Assembly: GCF_022201045.2 (NCBI RefSeq)
Contig: NC_068563.1
Span: 29,423,001-29,487,000, forward strand
Reading direction: 5' to 3'
Length of the DNA stretch: 64,000 bases
Source of the DNA: Citrus sinensis
Taxonomy: Eukaryota > Streptophyta > Magnoliopsida > Sapindales > Rutaceae
The number at the start of each line of letters is the position of its first letter. Positions within the stretch are counted from its first letter, which is position 1. Below are positions 40,617 through 53,437 of the stretch, piece after piece. The notes below the pieces were generated by a model. The model was not told where the DNA came from. It was given only the letters and a program-made list of their open reading frames with translations, and ran no database searches. The translations under genes and the position numbers were made by a program.

Positions 40617-41480
40617 TGTTGGGTTTGAGAAAAAAATTTCTAATCTTAAATAATTAGTTTCCAACACCAGTAATTACTTTCGGTATTGAAAACTAGGGGA
40701 CTGGTGTTTGGGTTAGATTTTTCCAGTAACGTTTGAAAATATGGTCAACCCCAATCTATTCAGAACTCATCAGTATCGAGCTGACCTCATAAGCACGACT
40801 TGGAGCCTATGTTGGCAATTTGGTTTACAAATACGACCTGAGATTTATGTGAACAACCGGGTTTAAAAAAACAACCTTGAACCTACATGAGCGACAGGAA
40901 AATTCACCAGTCCCACCTGGAAATGAAGAAATCCGACCTCAAAATTTATTTGTCCGACCCGGGAATTAGTTTGACATGGAAAGTTATTGGTTTAAATAAC
41001 GTGGCCTAATTTTTAGGGAAGTTGTACGCCACGATTTGTTAAACCGTCTCCAATTATTAACCACTCGCAACTGCTGAAGAAGGTGGGCTAAAGTTAAGGG
41101 AGTAACCACCCACGACCAAGGGCTATTTAAGCTGAAGAGGGCAACAGAGAAGGGGGTTAGCAAAAATGAACCAAAAACTCTACAAGTGACCTATCTAAGA
41201 GCCTTAACATTCCTTACCAGATTTTTAGTTCCTCTATCGGAAAATTCATTTATTTTGAACTCATTCACAATTCTTCCCTTTCATTTTTATCTCTTTATAC
41301 ACAATTTCTGACTTAAGCATCGGAGGGTCTGAGCCGGAACCCCACCGGCGTATCCTAACCGTGTTTTCTGATTGACAGGTATAGAAAATTACGGTCATAT
41401 TGGCGTTTGAGCTTGGATTCGCGCTGTAATTCCCCAAAAGAAACAAATTCAGCTGTTGATGTCGTTTTTCAGCATCAACA
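40617..41480 (+). mobile_element. Solo LTR 1, inside exon 9 of subtilase copy 6
   Basis: An 864-bp insertion with LTR-type ends TGTTG...CAACA and an exact 5-bp target duplication CCTCT at 40612-40616 and 41481-41485. No internal retrotransposon domains lie within it, so it is a solo LTR left after recombination. Its 3' two thirds match solo LTR 2 in inverse orientation. The superfamily (Copia or Gypsy) cannot be told from an LTR alone. The perfect target duplication suggests a fairly young insertion. It is a fossil with no coding capacity. Confidence 0.88.
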
Positions 41481-42285
41481 CCTCTCATCTTCAATGTCCC
41501 TGGAAATTGGGGCAAGAGGTGAATATGCAGCCAAGATATTAACTCCAGGGGCGCTTATATCTGGCTGGATTATATTTGGGAACCAAATTAGCTCAATGTA
41601 AATAAATAATTCTATGGAAGACAGCTCCAGGTTCTACAAATATGTATATTTGTATATTGAAATACCTTCAAAATGTCAGGTACATATTTATTTGGCCCGC
41701 GTGAGGAGAATGACGCAACAATAGGAGCATCAGAATCCTTGATCACTGAAGTTTTCAGTATCTCTGCTTGAGGATTTCTGGTAATCCATATTCAAAGATA
41801 TGAGTTATTTTTTTGGGAAAAAAAAAACAAAATGATACTGCTCCTAAGAAAGTTCATTATTACTTGGTAGAATTGATGTATGATGCTGTTGAATTTGTCA
41901 GGGGTTACAGTCGAAGCTGGAAATGGAAGAATTAGAGAAACATTGTAAAGTCTATTATCTTTCAAGATTAATCCAGCAGCACCAGCCTCACGGGCTACAT
42001 GATATCCACTAAATTCATCACATAGCACTATATTTCCCTTCACTAAGCTATCAACAACACACCGACAACGCCTGCAATGCAATAAGATATCAAACTTTTG
42101 AATAGTTTGATTTTTCCTTTATAAAGAAGTTCACAGTTGAAAAATGAGTCGTTAACTTACTTAGCATAATCTTCGGTGCAGGAGCTTGAATTCGTAACTC
42201 CTTTCCCATATAGTAGCGGAAACATTTTTCCTTTATGTGTGAAAGCATTTATTGAATAACCTTGTTTGTGTATGCAGATCATTAG

Positions 42286-42980
42286 TGTTGATGCCAAAAA
42301 ATGACCTCAACAGCTGAATTTGTTTTTTTTTTGGGAATTACCTGCCAACCAGAAAACACAGTTAGGATACGCCGGTGGGGTTCCTGCGTAGACTCTCCGA
42401 TGCTTAAGTCAGAAATTATGTATAAAGGGAGAAAAATGAGAATGAAGAATTATGAATGAGTTAAAACCAAGTAATTTTCCGGTAGAGGGGCTGAAAATCT
42501 TGTAGAAGCTTTGGTTGATTTTTCTAACCCCTGGCCTGATGCGCTCTTCAGTTTAAATAGGCTTTTGGTCGTGGACAGTTACCTCATTAACTTCAACCCG
42601 CTTTCTTTATCAGTTGCAAGTGGTTGTCAATTCGAGGTGATTTAAATAGATCGTGGCACACAACTTCCCTATAAATTAGGCCACGTTCTCTTAACTAGCA
42701 ATTTTTCATGTCAAGCTAATTCTCAGGTCGGACAAGAGAATTTCGAGGTCTGATTACTTCACTTTCAGACTAGACAGATGAATTTCTCAGTCGCTCATAT
42801 AACCTTGAGGTTGTATTCTTAAACTAGGTCATTCACATAGATCTCATATTGTACTTGTAAATCAGGTCGCCAACATAGGCTCCAGGTTGTACTTATGAGG
42901 TCAACTCAATAGTAATAAGTTCTGAGTAGATTAGGATCGACTATATTTCGAGCCACTACCAGAAAAATCCAACCCAAACA
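42286..42980 (-). mobile_element. Solo LTR 2, inside intron 5 of subtilase copy 6
   Basis: A 695-bp insertion that reads as the reverse complement of most of solo LTR 1. Shared blocks include the region around the GGATACGCCGGTGGGGTTCC sequence and the CCAACATAGGCTCCAGGTTG stretch. Its ends are TGTTG and AAACA on the + strand, with near-matching 5-bp flanks ATTAG (42281-42285) and GTTAG (42981-42985). It is shorter than copy 1, which has roughly 90 bp more at its own 5' end. A solo LTR fossil of the same family, likely older than or of similar age to copy 1. Confidence 0.82.
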
Positions 42981-43671
42981 GTTAGTATCCTAAAAGAAAA
43001 TTTTGATGTGTATATTTGCCAATTAGACTGGGTTAACGCAGAGACGAGAGACTGTGAAACTGAAACGTACCACAATTGTCTTTCCATTTCCAAGAACAAC
43101 CTTGTCTACAAACAGACGATCAGTGGTACTTGCTGCCACAGACATCAACCATGGAGCTATGCTAGAGGTAAAGCCTGCTTTAGGACCGTTATTGCCAGCA
43201 GAATTTACTGTCAGTATTCCTTTTGTCATCGCGTGAAAAGCACCAATTGCAATGACATCATGTGCCAAGTCCACTGCTGATGTATCTCCTAATGATATTG
43301 TTATGATGTCAACACCATCAGCAATAGCATCATCGAAAGCGGCCAATATTTTTTCCCCCTCACACCCTGCTGGGTAACAGACTCTATATGCAGAAATTCT
43401 AGCAGAAGGAACCCCTCCTCTTGCCATGCCTTGTCCTATTCCTAAGAAACTAGCATCCTTCACTTTGTTTCCAGCAGCCGTTGAGGCAGTGTTGGATCCA
43501 TGACCCTCTTCATCAATAGCACTACCATTTCCATCGTCTCTAAAAGAGTAATATCGAGCTCCAATTATTTTGCTACGAAATGATAAATATATATTAGTCA
43601 GAAAATCTCAGCCTTCTATGGCTAAACATAATAACAAATACAATCTCTCAAAGGATAAGAAAAGACCATTA

Positions 43672-43926
<255 letters not shown>

Positions 43927-44478
43927 TCACAGTTGCAATATAAACGCTTCCAATTTAAAAACAATCACAATATGTGCATAATGAATCACAGAACTTACCA
44001 GCCAACTTTTGAATCTCATGATCAGTGAGCTTGGCAGCAAATCCATTGAAACTCCTCTTATAACTTCTAACCAATATATTTTCGGCAGAGCTGCACGTAC
44101 ATCACAGGAAGTGAGAGTGTTTGAAATAAGAATTAAACAAATATTTGAATTAATCCGCAGGATTTAATACTACCTGCCCTCAACAACTTCTTCCAAAATG
44201 CTTTGATGGTGTGATGATGGTAAATACTCCCCCTCAGGAAGTGACCCCATGTAGACAATATAGACCTTCACCAATAAAAAATAGCAATTCATATAAAAGG
44301 AAGAAAGTGATCGTCATATAGATTCCTTAATCATCCAAAAATGGGGAGCAACTAATTGATGAAGAACCAATGCAATACTTGCCTCTCTATCCTCATTATT
44401 GGCACCCCACAATAGGCTTGTGTTGAGGTAAAGAATGAAGGACAAGCACTGAAAGAAAATGAACCGATTCTTAGCCAT

Positions 44479-45027
44479 GGTTCTCTGCTTCAAAAGGAAA
44501 AGCAGCTTATTTCTCTTTAAATTGTGATACATGTCAACTCCTGTTTAATATGCTGCCATATTTGTTTTCCTTTATAAAGATTACATCTTCTCTGTTACAG
44601 CTAATCAATTATTGTAATCAATAAATTATTTTTCCCAACTGGGCTGAGTTTTCCTAATAGAGATTATCTTACAATGCTGTTGAGTTATGCTATGCATCCG
44701 GTGGCGATTTTTTACCCTTTTTTTTCTATATAAATTGTAAGTCATGCTCTTTCCATTTATTTTATCCAAATCCAAATGCATTAACATTTGAGAGTGTTGC
44801 GACCATATCCATACCATAGGCATATTCAGCTTCTGCATTCTTTGAAGCATACGTGGGGCACAAGAAAGTCTTATTAGTTGACAAAATAGCAGAGAGTGCT
44901 TACGCAACGACACAATAGCACGTGATCATTAGAAACTCCTAGTGAAGCGACATCGTTTTATTTTTCTCGTTTGAGTCTAAAACCCCCGATAATTCTCAGA
45001 TTCGTCTGCAGAATTTGCGGAACGCCA
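44479..45027. other. Spacer between subtilase copy 6 and the PPR gene
   Basis: Divergent promoter region that also holds a subtilase exon 10/9 relic at about 44790-44910 (listed separately). No other gene is supported. An upstream in-frame extension of the PPR frame lacks an ATG. Confidence 0.5.
44790..44910 (-). pseudogene. Subtilase relic (start of exon 10 and end of exon 9)
   Basis: The + strand sequence CATATTCAGCTTCTGCATTC and its flanks match the exon 10 start of copies 4-6 (A-E-F-A-Y-G-S-G-H region) with point differences. The following bases up to about 44910 resemble the end of exon 9 (A-I-M-T-T). The intron between them is missing or collapsed. Frames are not open. This is the outermost trace of the array next to the PPR gene. 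Confidence 0.68.
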
Positions 45028-45980
45028 ATGGCAACTCGCTTATTTTCAAGATCAAAAATCCCCATTTTGGCTTCAATCGTCCTTCAAAACCTCACTAAAA
45101 ATCCCTCTAAAAACTTTTCATTTCTTGCATTTAAACCCAAAAGCCCAATTGTAGACTTCGTTGCGCATGAACCCATATTGGGGCTTAGGCAATACCATGA
45201 CGGGAGGCCAAGAGGCTCACTCTGGAGAGGGAAGAAGCTGATTGGAAAAGAGGCGCTTTTTGTGATACTGGGTTTGAAGAGATTTAAGGATGACGAAGAG
45301 AAGCTTCAAAAGTTCATCAAGACACACGTTTTAAGGCTCCTTAAAATGGACATTGTTGCTGTTCTCATTGAACTTGAGCGCCAGGAAGAGACCATTTTAG
45401 CTGTTAAGGTATTAGTTGTCTTGCTTTTATTTGCTAAATTGGGTCTTTTGAGGTTTTTAATGTGTGCGTGTGTGTGTTCGTAGTTTATATGTTTGTCAAC
45501 TGTTTGATAAAATGCTCCAAAGGGATTTTGCATAGTCATTTATCTTATGATAATCTGCATGGCCTTACCAGCAACTTATTTTATTTTCAGATATTTGATA
45601 TCATAAGAAAACAAGACTGGTATCAGCCTGATGCGTATATTTACAAGGATCTGATTATTGCATTAGCAAGAACTGGAAAAATGAATGAAGCAATGCAGGT
45701 GTGGGAAAGCATGAGAAAGGAGGATTTGTTTCCTGATTCACAAACTTACACTGAAGTCATCAGGGGATTCTTGAAGGACGGTTCACCTGCTGATGCAATG
45801 AACATTTATGAGGACATGATAAAGTCTCCAGACCCGCCAGAAGAGTTGCCTTTCAGAATTTTGTTAAAGGGGCTTCTACCGCACCCGCTTTTGAGGAGCA
45901 AAGTCAAGAAAGATTTTGAGGAGCTCTTTCCTGAAAAACATGCTTATGATCCTCCTGAAGAGATTTTTGGCAAATTATGA
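45028..45980 (+). CDS. Short PPR protein, THA8-like
   Basis: Exons 45028-45408 and 45591-45980, with one GT-AG phase-0 intron of 182 bp; 256 aa. The N-terminus is basic and Ser-rich, fitting a mitochondrial or chloroplast transit peptide. The conserved motif block Y-H-D-G-R-P-R-G...W-R-G-K-K-L-I-G-K-E-A-L-F-V-I-L-G-L-K-R-F comes next, then about four degenerate PPR helical pairs (for example P-D-A-Y-I-Y-K-D-L-I-I-A-L-A near 150 and P-D-S-Q-T-Y-T-E-V-I-R-G-F near 190). This layout matches the THA8/THA8-like group of very short PPR proteins, known for organelle intron splicing and RNA binding. The ATG at 45028 is the first in frame; the upstream reading frame has none. A decayed copy of part of exon 1 lies at about 34.6 kb. 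Confidence 0.88.
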
Positions 45981-48744
45981 GGTTTGCATTTGTACTTCTC
46001 TTCAACTGAAATCAATTTTGCAACTGAAGTTGGGGGTAATAAAAATAATGTTTAAAGAGTTTTAACTAACCCACCAAAAAAATTGGCCAACTAAAATTTT
46101 GGCATATATATAATGATTCTTCTAAGAATTAAGTGAGTCAATTCAAGTTACCCCTATGATAGGATGATCAATGTGAGATAGTTGTTGAAAGCTGGAGGCA
46201 TGTAATGGGATTGGTTATGCAACTATCAATCTCAATCTGGCTCACTTATTGGGTGCTTGGTTGTCAGCCAAAACTCATCTCTATGCAATAGACATTACTT
46301 CTAACTTAAGGGTGATTGGATGCCAGGTCTGCTGTTGTGATTCCCGTCTATCAGCAATATGCCTAGTTAATGCAAGCAAACTAATGAGGAAGGAAGTAAT
46401 GTGAATTCTGCATCCACAATAAGGAGGTAGGCTTGAGCTTGTTCAGATTGGTTATGATGCAAAATTGATCTGATTTTGATCAATTCACATGGTTTAAGGT
46501 TTTATAACCTAACAGATGATATGATCCTTCCCAACCACTTAGAGGACATTGAAATCAGCAGGCTGAGAAGAAATCATTTTACAAAGGGAAAATAAGAAAT
46601 GGGCCGTTCCATGCAAGTAGATGTGATATTGTCATAATTTAGGTGCCAGTTTATTTGTCCAGTTACCGAGTTTTGCTACCTAAGCTGTGATATGTTGTGA
46701 AAGATGCTTTTATTAATAAGCAAGAGTTGCTGCACATTTTCTTCCCTTGTCGTCCATTATTAAAGTCTTCTCAGGATGCTATGTCATATGAGCTTCTTGT
46801 TTTTGTGGAGTGTTATTAGTCTTTAATGCGCATTATCCCACCTGCTTTTTGAAGTTTGACAGACTGATGATAATGCTTTCTTTTTAATGATTTCATGACA
46901 GTATCAATCTCCAAGATTACCAGAGCCTTTGTTGTGAAAGGCATATTCATTGGGCTGCCTCACCTGAACGGCAACTTAGTTTGAGAAATTTGTGTTCATG
47001 AGAGTATCTTATTTTCAGTTGTTAAACTGGACTGTTAATATTTTAGGCTGCTCGAACTGGGATGAGAAAATGGATTTTCCGGCACTATGTCGATGTGATT
47101 TCAGCTGGGTATAACCTTCAGCTTTAAAAGAAAACTTAATTGTCAGATCCCTTCGTCAAGTGGGCATGTCGGACTGGCATAGGTATCAGGATCACGGATC
47201 AGGATCTCTTTTGATGTGATTTTTATCTGATCAAATTCTGATAATATGATTGTGGTTAATAAATTAAGAAGAAAAAATTATTAAATCTTAATCATTCACT
47301 AACGGTAAAATACAGGTGACACAAGATTTATAAAAGATCAAGAGTGCTCAGATCAGGAGAGGATCTTAATTTCAATGTTGCCGCCCACGTTTTATTCTTT
47401 TCCAATTTAACATTTGTTATCTTTACCTTCGTGTTTTTAAAAGAAATTATAAATTTAAAAGAAGGAAATTTGCGATTCCTGTACTATTTTGGGATGTTAA
47501 TTTATTATCGAAGAGCTACCTTCATCAACACACTGCATTTTGTTTATTATACTTAAAAAAAAAAAAGACAATGCAATGAGATTCAGGATAGAAGACAACA
47601 TATATATGCATTAAATGCCAATCATAACTCATGCAGGGAACCTTGCTTTTTCACCGCACAATCAAGTGAAATAAATCCGACCACAACTTGAGCCAGTTGT
47701 AGAATTCACCAATCAGGAAACAGCCGTCAGCTAGTGAGTTGGCCCATCAAGCTTTAGGTTAATGATTTGCTTTGGCTGGCTCTTATTGTATGCAAATCTC
47801 CTAGTTGTGCTGTAGACCCCACTACATGCATGCGTGTACACTTGACATCTAACATTTGTTAGGTTATGAAAGTTGCCTTTGCAGTGAAAAAGTCTAAATC
47901 AGATGTGTATCGTATTCGTATCAACATCACGTCCATCTGATAAAATCACACAAACACATGCACGGGATATTACATTGACTACTTTTCTTCAAAGATTAGG
48001 TAGCAATAGAACGGCTATGAATGGTGTCTTAGTATTATAGTATCTCTATTAATATTTGAAGAAAAATGGAATCAACTATTTTGGGGCACATCCAAAAGAA
48101 AACAAAGTGGAGTGGGTAAGCAACCTTATCTATTTATCCATACATTTGATACATATCTTCAATTCTCACACTCAATGAAAGTCTCTCCCACCAAAGTTAT
48201 TGGCTAGGGTAAGAGAAATGGTCAGATATTGGATTTGAGGGAAGAAGATGAACATTGTAGTGTATTTTGACTCTATAGTATCAAGAGAGGTTGCTTTTAT
48301 CCGTTATTTGTCACGTAGCGCAAGATGGCATGTCCACCTAGGATGACAAATGGACCCTATGTGGCACTTATCCGTTATGTTTTGTTGAAAATAAAGAGAA
48401 CGATATTATACGCTATAAGGTACAGTTGTGATTTGTGAATGAGAGGGGATCATCACAATGAAGGTTCCTCCAAATCTTTAGATGTTAAAAAAAGTAGAGA
48501 AAAAAGAAGGAATCCTCTACAAAATACCGCAAGAGGAAGCTTTTTCTCGATGATGATGGCACATGGGCGGCATAGCTGCCAATGCCGTCTCTGTCTTATA
48601 AATTTAGTGGCTTAAGTGACAAAAAATTCATAAAGACTTATCTTTACTTGCACTGGTGCTTCTGCTTTTGCTTTGTTTCTTTCTTTCTCTTGCAGAAACC
48701 TTATCTGTTTCTTTCAATAACTTTGTTTTTTCTTAGAAGTTTTA
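45981..48744. other. Long intergenic region between the PPR and SIS-like genes
   Basis: About 2.8 kb with no supported gene. The first several hundred bases are likely PPR 3' UTR or flank. The final kilobase is the probable promoter and leader of the SIS-like gene. Short open frames around 47344-47556 and 48582-48791 are AT-driven and lack domains. No transposon ends were recognised. Confidence 0.45.
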
Positions 48745-49993
48745 ATGGATGGGAAGAGAGAAATGTCTTCTTCTTTCTCATTTACTGCTGATCTTTTTGG
48801 CACCAAGAAGTCACCACCATCATCATCTACAGGGATTTTTGCATCCATTTTGTCACCTCCATCAACGGTATACTGATATTAACATACATATACACGTGCT
48901 AAGTGCTTTTGCTATGCTTGTTCTTATGTTCTTTCAATATAGAATATAATATCCACTGGTTTATTCTTTGGTAATAAAGGCTTTTTAATGCAATGAAATA
49001 AGAAAAGAAATGGAGAAAGGGGTAAGAAAAATTTATTTTGGTGTGATTTGAATTCAACCTTTTTGTATGCTTACACCTAAGCTTCTTGTTTGATACTAAA
49101 TGGCGATGTCAACAGAGTCTTAAACTTTTTGGGCCTTTGACCACATTTTCTGTTCCTATAGCAAGACCATGAAGATAAAGGATTGGCTAAATGGGTTCTA
49201 TGATCAAATGAAAATAGCTCATCAAATTAAAAGTCTGAATTTCTCGCTTTTGATCCTCAGGCCATGGGAAGGAACTCCTCAAATTCTGAAATTTTAGGAT
49301 CTTGGCAGGAACAGCCTGCAGGAAACCAAGCCTGGAACACCAAACAAGGAACTCCAGGTTTTTATCAAGCTGCTTTCATGTTCCTATTGTTTTTACTCAT
49401 TCTTTCTGCTTGTGAAATTCTGAGTTACTGTCTAATTATTAGACATAGAAACTACAGTTTGGAGAATATCATCGAAGACTCTGCTTTTTTTTCTTTTTTC
49501 TTTTTTTTCCCTGAACTATAAGCTCTGCATACTGAGAGTGCAAGCTGTAACATACCCAACAAGGATAAGAGTTATATTTTTAAGGAAGAAAGAGCAGAAC
49601 CATGCCATCTAAGCTCGTCTCTTTATTACGGTGGGCAAGACATCTATTCCCATTCTCTGGACACCCGTACCCCTGCATCCTACCCTTTGGTGAGTCTCGA
49701 TTATTTGATCACCTGAGCTGTGCCTTGATATTTTTATTATGATTAGTTCAGGAGATGATGCATCAAAGTAATTCTGCCTATGTGACTTCTGAATGAATTA
49801 GTTTAAGAAAGATGGGGAAGATGATGACAGCGACAACTCAAATGGTGCCTCTAGAGGAAACTGGTGGCAAGGTACTCAGATTTAGATAAAGATACCACTA
49901 GTTTTCCAATAAAGCAATGATTCCACACTATGCTAACAAAGTAACATGTACAAACTTCTGACTTCCTTTTCTGCAGGTTCCCTCTATTATTAG
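48745..49993 (+). CDS. Small serine-rich plant protein, SIS-like (salt-induced serine-rich family)
   Basis: Five exons: 48745-48867, 49261-49357, 49523-49689, 49802-49871, 49977-49993; 157 aa, ending in a 17-bp last exon that encodes the terminal G-S-L-Y-Y. Recognisable blocks in order are: D-L-F-G-T-K near 16-21; S-S-S-T-G-I-F-A-S-I-L-S-P-P near 26-39; W-N-T-K-Q-G-T-P near 64-71; E-P-C-H-L-S-S-S-L-Y-Y-G-G-Q-D near 96-110; and F-K-K-D-G-E-D-D then R-G-N-W-W-Q-G-S-L-Y-Y at the end. This pattern matches a small plant-only, Ser-rich family; from memory it includes Arabidopsis At5g02020 (SIS, salt tolerance) and At5g59080. It has no catalytic domain, signal peptide or membrane segment and is probably disordered. 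The biochemical role is unknown. Confidence 0.8.
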
Positions 49994-51371
49994 AATCTTT
50001 CTGTCCCTTGGCATATGAATTATGCTCCTATTTTAAGGTACGTTCTCGTAAAAGTTAGAGGTGAATGGATCATTCTAATGTTATGCTCATTTATTCTCTT
50101 TCACTCAGTAAGTTTGGCCAAATAAACCCTTTGCACTCTCTCTTTGCTTTTGTCTATGTCACTGATCAAATTTTACTTTCAGCAGATACCTAGCACAACT
50201 TGTGTAAGCATAGACCACATAAATGAAACTGTTCATTATTCACCGAAAAGAAACCTGATTCCTTTAGTTGAGTTATTTTTAACTTTCTTTGAAGGTTTAC
50301 CACATCTGGGTTGCCTCTTGCTGTGCAGACTGCAGAATCTTTTCTCCAGAAGAAAAATTATCAAAATGAAATTTAATTTGTTCTTCTGCTGTCTGAATTT
50401 CATATTTTGCAGGAATTCCTAAGTCTAGTGGAGTGATGATTGAAGACGTGCATTATAAATAAACAGCTGTTTGCGAGAGCTAACAGTGTTAATCTAACGG
50501 CTTCTCCTGTCCATTTTTCTTCATGTGATCTCGTTGTTTTTCCTTTTTCCTGGAAATGATTGAGAGAATGAGTAATATTTATTTACCTCCGTAAACTGGG
50601 CTAAATTCCTAAGAGGCAATTCAATGTTGTCTTTTTGTAAGCTCGGAGAAGCAGAAAAAGAACATATGTTGTGGATGCTTCAAGGTTATTATCTAATTCA
50701 GTGTATTCCTTTCTGTGGCTGTGACCTTAACAGAATTACAACATCCGTAGTTTCTGTTAGCCATACAAAAATATTGAAGAATTCAAGGCAAACAAAGAAA
50801 ATGTAAATCTGATACTGCTGCATTAAAGAGCAAATGGAAGTTGTACAGAACAGTGCTACAAACATCAACGATGAGTGAACTTTAGATATAGATGTCTCAA
50901 TACCTACAGTTTTTGTCAACTATTTTACGGTTCAATTTTCAGCATCGGTAGCTGGCAAGAGTAAGTACCTCTAGCGCGGGCCCTGAGATCTGTAATTTAA
51001 ATTTGTTACCTCTTTTGAGGCCAATTACAGCCTGCATGTTCAAAAATGCGAAGGCAAATATCAGTAGTGTCGAAACAGCAGGACTGGAAATAGAAAAAAC
51101 TATAAGCACTTATACTTCAGCCAAAACTCTAAAGTATCTGGAAAGTTATAACTTCTACAAGCCCAGTTGCGTTCTATCAATCTCTTCACCTGGGGATAGA
51201 TCCTGTGGCAACACAAAGTCAATTTCTTTTTTTTCTCTTAAGTCCTAACGCACTTGGATAAAATTGCATTGCTCTCACTGTCGAAGGACCTTCCCTAATG
51301 TCGCTAAACATTATATAGCTAGCCACTGAAAGATGCTTCTCCAGGTAGGAGACAAAAATGATATTTATTTT
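49994..51371. other. Intergenic region between the SIS-like and GT4 genes (convergent)
   Basis: Contains both 3' flanks. No gene or repeat is supported; short open frames at 50144-50422 and 50624-50919 have no recognisable domains. Confidence 0.45.
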
Positions 51372-52838
51372 CTAAATTAATGGAGACTGGTACTTGCAAT
51401 TGTTTTCCCCATTCTTCTCATCATTTGATATGCAAAGAAATAGCCTTTCATAGGCAGCTGCCATTTTCGTGGCAGTGAACAAGTTTAGCCCTCTCTTCCT
51501 AGCAACCAGACCTTTCTTTTCTAAAACTTCCCTGCCATCTGCCCATATCCCATACAGAGCTTTCTTTACGGATTCTACTTGAGGTGAAAATAAATAACCC
51601 ATATCTGTGCCAACAATTACTGATCCTACAATGCTGGCAAGTCTTGTCGCCATCAGTGGTTTACCAGAAAGCATTGCTTCCAACACAGTATGGTCCAATC
51701 CTTGAGCTCGAAGAGTAGGATTCACAAAAATATCTATCGCATTATAAAACATTGCCAATCGAGTTTGATCCAACGGTCCCAAAACAATTACATTGGTCCC
51801 AAGATCTCTGTATCTAGCACCCCAAGGACCATCTCCAGCAACTAGAAAAACAGTGCTTCTACGGAATGTATCATTCTCCGCGAGGAGTTGCTTTAGAGCT
51901 TCAAACATTAGAGGGTGTCCTTTATCCTTCACCAGCCTCCCAGCCATTCCCAAAACCAATGATCTATTTTCTGGGATCCCAAATTTCTTTTTGAAATCCT
52001 TCCCCACGGCAACATCTGGCTTGAAAACCTCTTCATCCACGCCATTGAGAATGACATGAACTCGTTCTTCTGGGATCATATAAATCCTTTTCAAGACATC
52101 TCCACAGTGATCACTTGTAGCAACATGGTGAGCATACTTTGGGAAAAACTTCACCTCTTCGATAACTTTACTGGCTCTTTCAGCCAATGCGTATGCTTGT
52201 GGTTCCTCAGGAGTTCTCAGAAGCTCTTGAATTATGTCAGAATGAATTGTTTCGTAAGCAATTCCATGCCAAGAAACTACCACGTTGGTTAGATTCCTAG
52301 CTCGTGTGTGCCTAAGCCCAACGCTTTCGGTGTGGATCACATCAAAGGGTTTCCCAGTTGAATTTTGGGTTTGTAATTGCTGCCAGACTATGGACTGGTC
52401 TAGATAACCAGCAGCAGTTGGTTTTGAGAGGTGAAAATACAGACTACTTATTGGATATGTTGGGAAAGAGCAGTTTAAGCAAGAGGCAGTGAAGATATGG
52501 AGCTCATGCCCTCTTTTGGCAAGGGCAAGATGGAGGGTCAAGGCGTGCCGTTCAAGCCCTCCAGCATGAGATCTATGAGGCCATTTCTTGACAAAAAGTG
52601 CAATTTTAAGAAGCTTTAACGGCGGGTTTGAGGGAAAAGAAAGATGGTTCCAGGCAGAGGGGAACCAAAGAAGATCAATGAATTTATCTTGTTTCTGAGT
52701 CATTATTTGGTTCTGGGAATAGCATGGACCAGAGCAATGACACCAATATAGAAATGAAATGAATGAAAATGCAGAGAGAACAAAAAAGACGCAACAGAAA
52801 GAACGAAAGCTGAAGATCAGTACTTGCTCCCTCGCCAT
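51372..52838 (-). CDS. GT4 family glycosyltransferase, probable type II membrane protein
   Basis: Single exon, 488 aa from the ATG at 52838. An in-frame GTG 39 bp upstream is not a credible plant start. Residues about 6-34 form a hydrophobic segment (L-I-F-S-F...F-F-V-L-S-A-F-S-F), consistent with a signal anchor to the Golgi or ER. The N-terminal Rossmann domain has the GT4 signature H-A-G-G-L-E-R-H near residue 92. The C-terminal Glycos_transf_1 domain has G-R-L-V-K-D-K-G-H, G-D-G-P-W-G and the E-x7-E type nucleotide-sugar site around T-L-R-A-Q-G-L-D-H-T-V-L-E-A-M-L-S-G-K-P. It belongs to the group with Arabidopsis At1g19710, At1g75420 and At5g59070 (recalled). Donor and acceptor are not known. 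Intronless and intact. Confidence 0.88.
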   Translation of the reverse strand: MAREQVLIFSFRSFCCVFFVLSAFSFISFLYWCHCSGPCYSQNQIMTQKQDKFIDLLWFPSAWNHLSFPSNPPLKLLKIALFVKKWPHRSHAGGLERHALTLHLALAKRGHELHIFTASCLNCSFPTYPISSLYFHLSKPTAAGYLDQSIVWQQLQTQNSTGKPFDVIHTESVGLRHTRARNLTNVVVSWHGIAYETIHSDIIQELLRTPEEPQAYALAERASKVIEEVKFFPKYAHHVATSDHCGDVLKRIYMIPEERVHVILNGVDEEVFKPDVAVGKDFKKKFGIPENRSLVLGMAGRLVKDKGHPLMFEALKQLLAENDTFRRSTVFLVAGDGPWGARYRDLGTNVIVLGPLDQTRLAMFYNAIDIFVNPTLRAQGLDHTVLEAMLSGKPLMATRLASIVGSVIVGTDMGYLFSPQVESVKKALYGIWADGREVLEKKGLVARKRGLNLFTATKMAAAYERLFLCISNDEKNGENNCKYQSPLI

Positions 52839-53437
52839 GAAATTGCAAGAAAATGAGATCAGAATGAATCTCTTCACAACTTTTTCTCCTAACTAGCAAA
52901 CTCTAATGAGACAACATGCAGGAGATGAACTACATACATGGAAGCTTATGGAATTTTTTGAGCTTTGATTGTGGAAATGAAGGCACCTGCGCATGGAGGT
53001 CCCTTGATTCAAGAGGAGCAGATCTAAATTATGGGCAATTACCGTAAGTTTTTCAAGAAAAATAATGAATCTTGCCTAAGCAGCAACAAGATCCATTGAC
53101 TTGAAGATTAAATAATACTTTCTTTGATATAGGAGAAAACTTCGAGTTATTTCATCTGCTCACTTTCAATGGCTTGAAGTTTTGTTTATTCTAATTTATC
53201 AACTTAATATATATTGGAACAAACAAAACTTCAAAACTTTGAAACAGCCAGAGCAAGTTCCTAAGGTCATATAATAATACAATAAACATAAACTAAATGA
53301 ACCATTCCCAAGAATCTGCAATTAACTACTCCGCACAGTCAACCAAACCATGTACCTAAACAACCAAATTATGCAAATATTAGTCAATAGAATAACAGTA
53401 CTCAATTTAACTATATTGATTAATTATATATTCATTT
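52839..53437. other. Spacer between GT4 and the MEE60-like gene
   Basis: Upstream region of GT4 and 3' flank of the MEE60-like gene, both on the minus strand. AT-rich, with nothing further recognised. Confidence 0.45.

Noticed and set aside
44971-45027. Longer PPR protein starting upstream
   Set aside because: The upstream in-frame stretch has no ATG. The first Met is at 45028 and leads into a plausible transit peptide.
52839-52877. N-terminal extension of the GT4 protein by 13 residues
   Set aside because: It would start at GTG. The ATG at 52838 is followed by a sensible signal-anchor.
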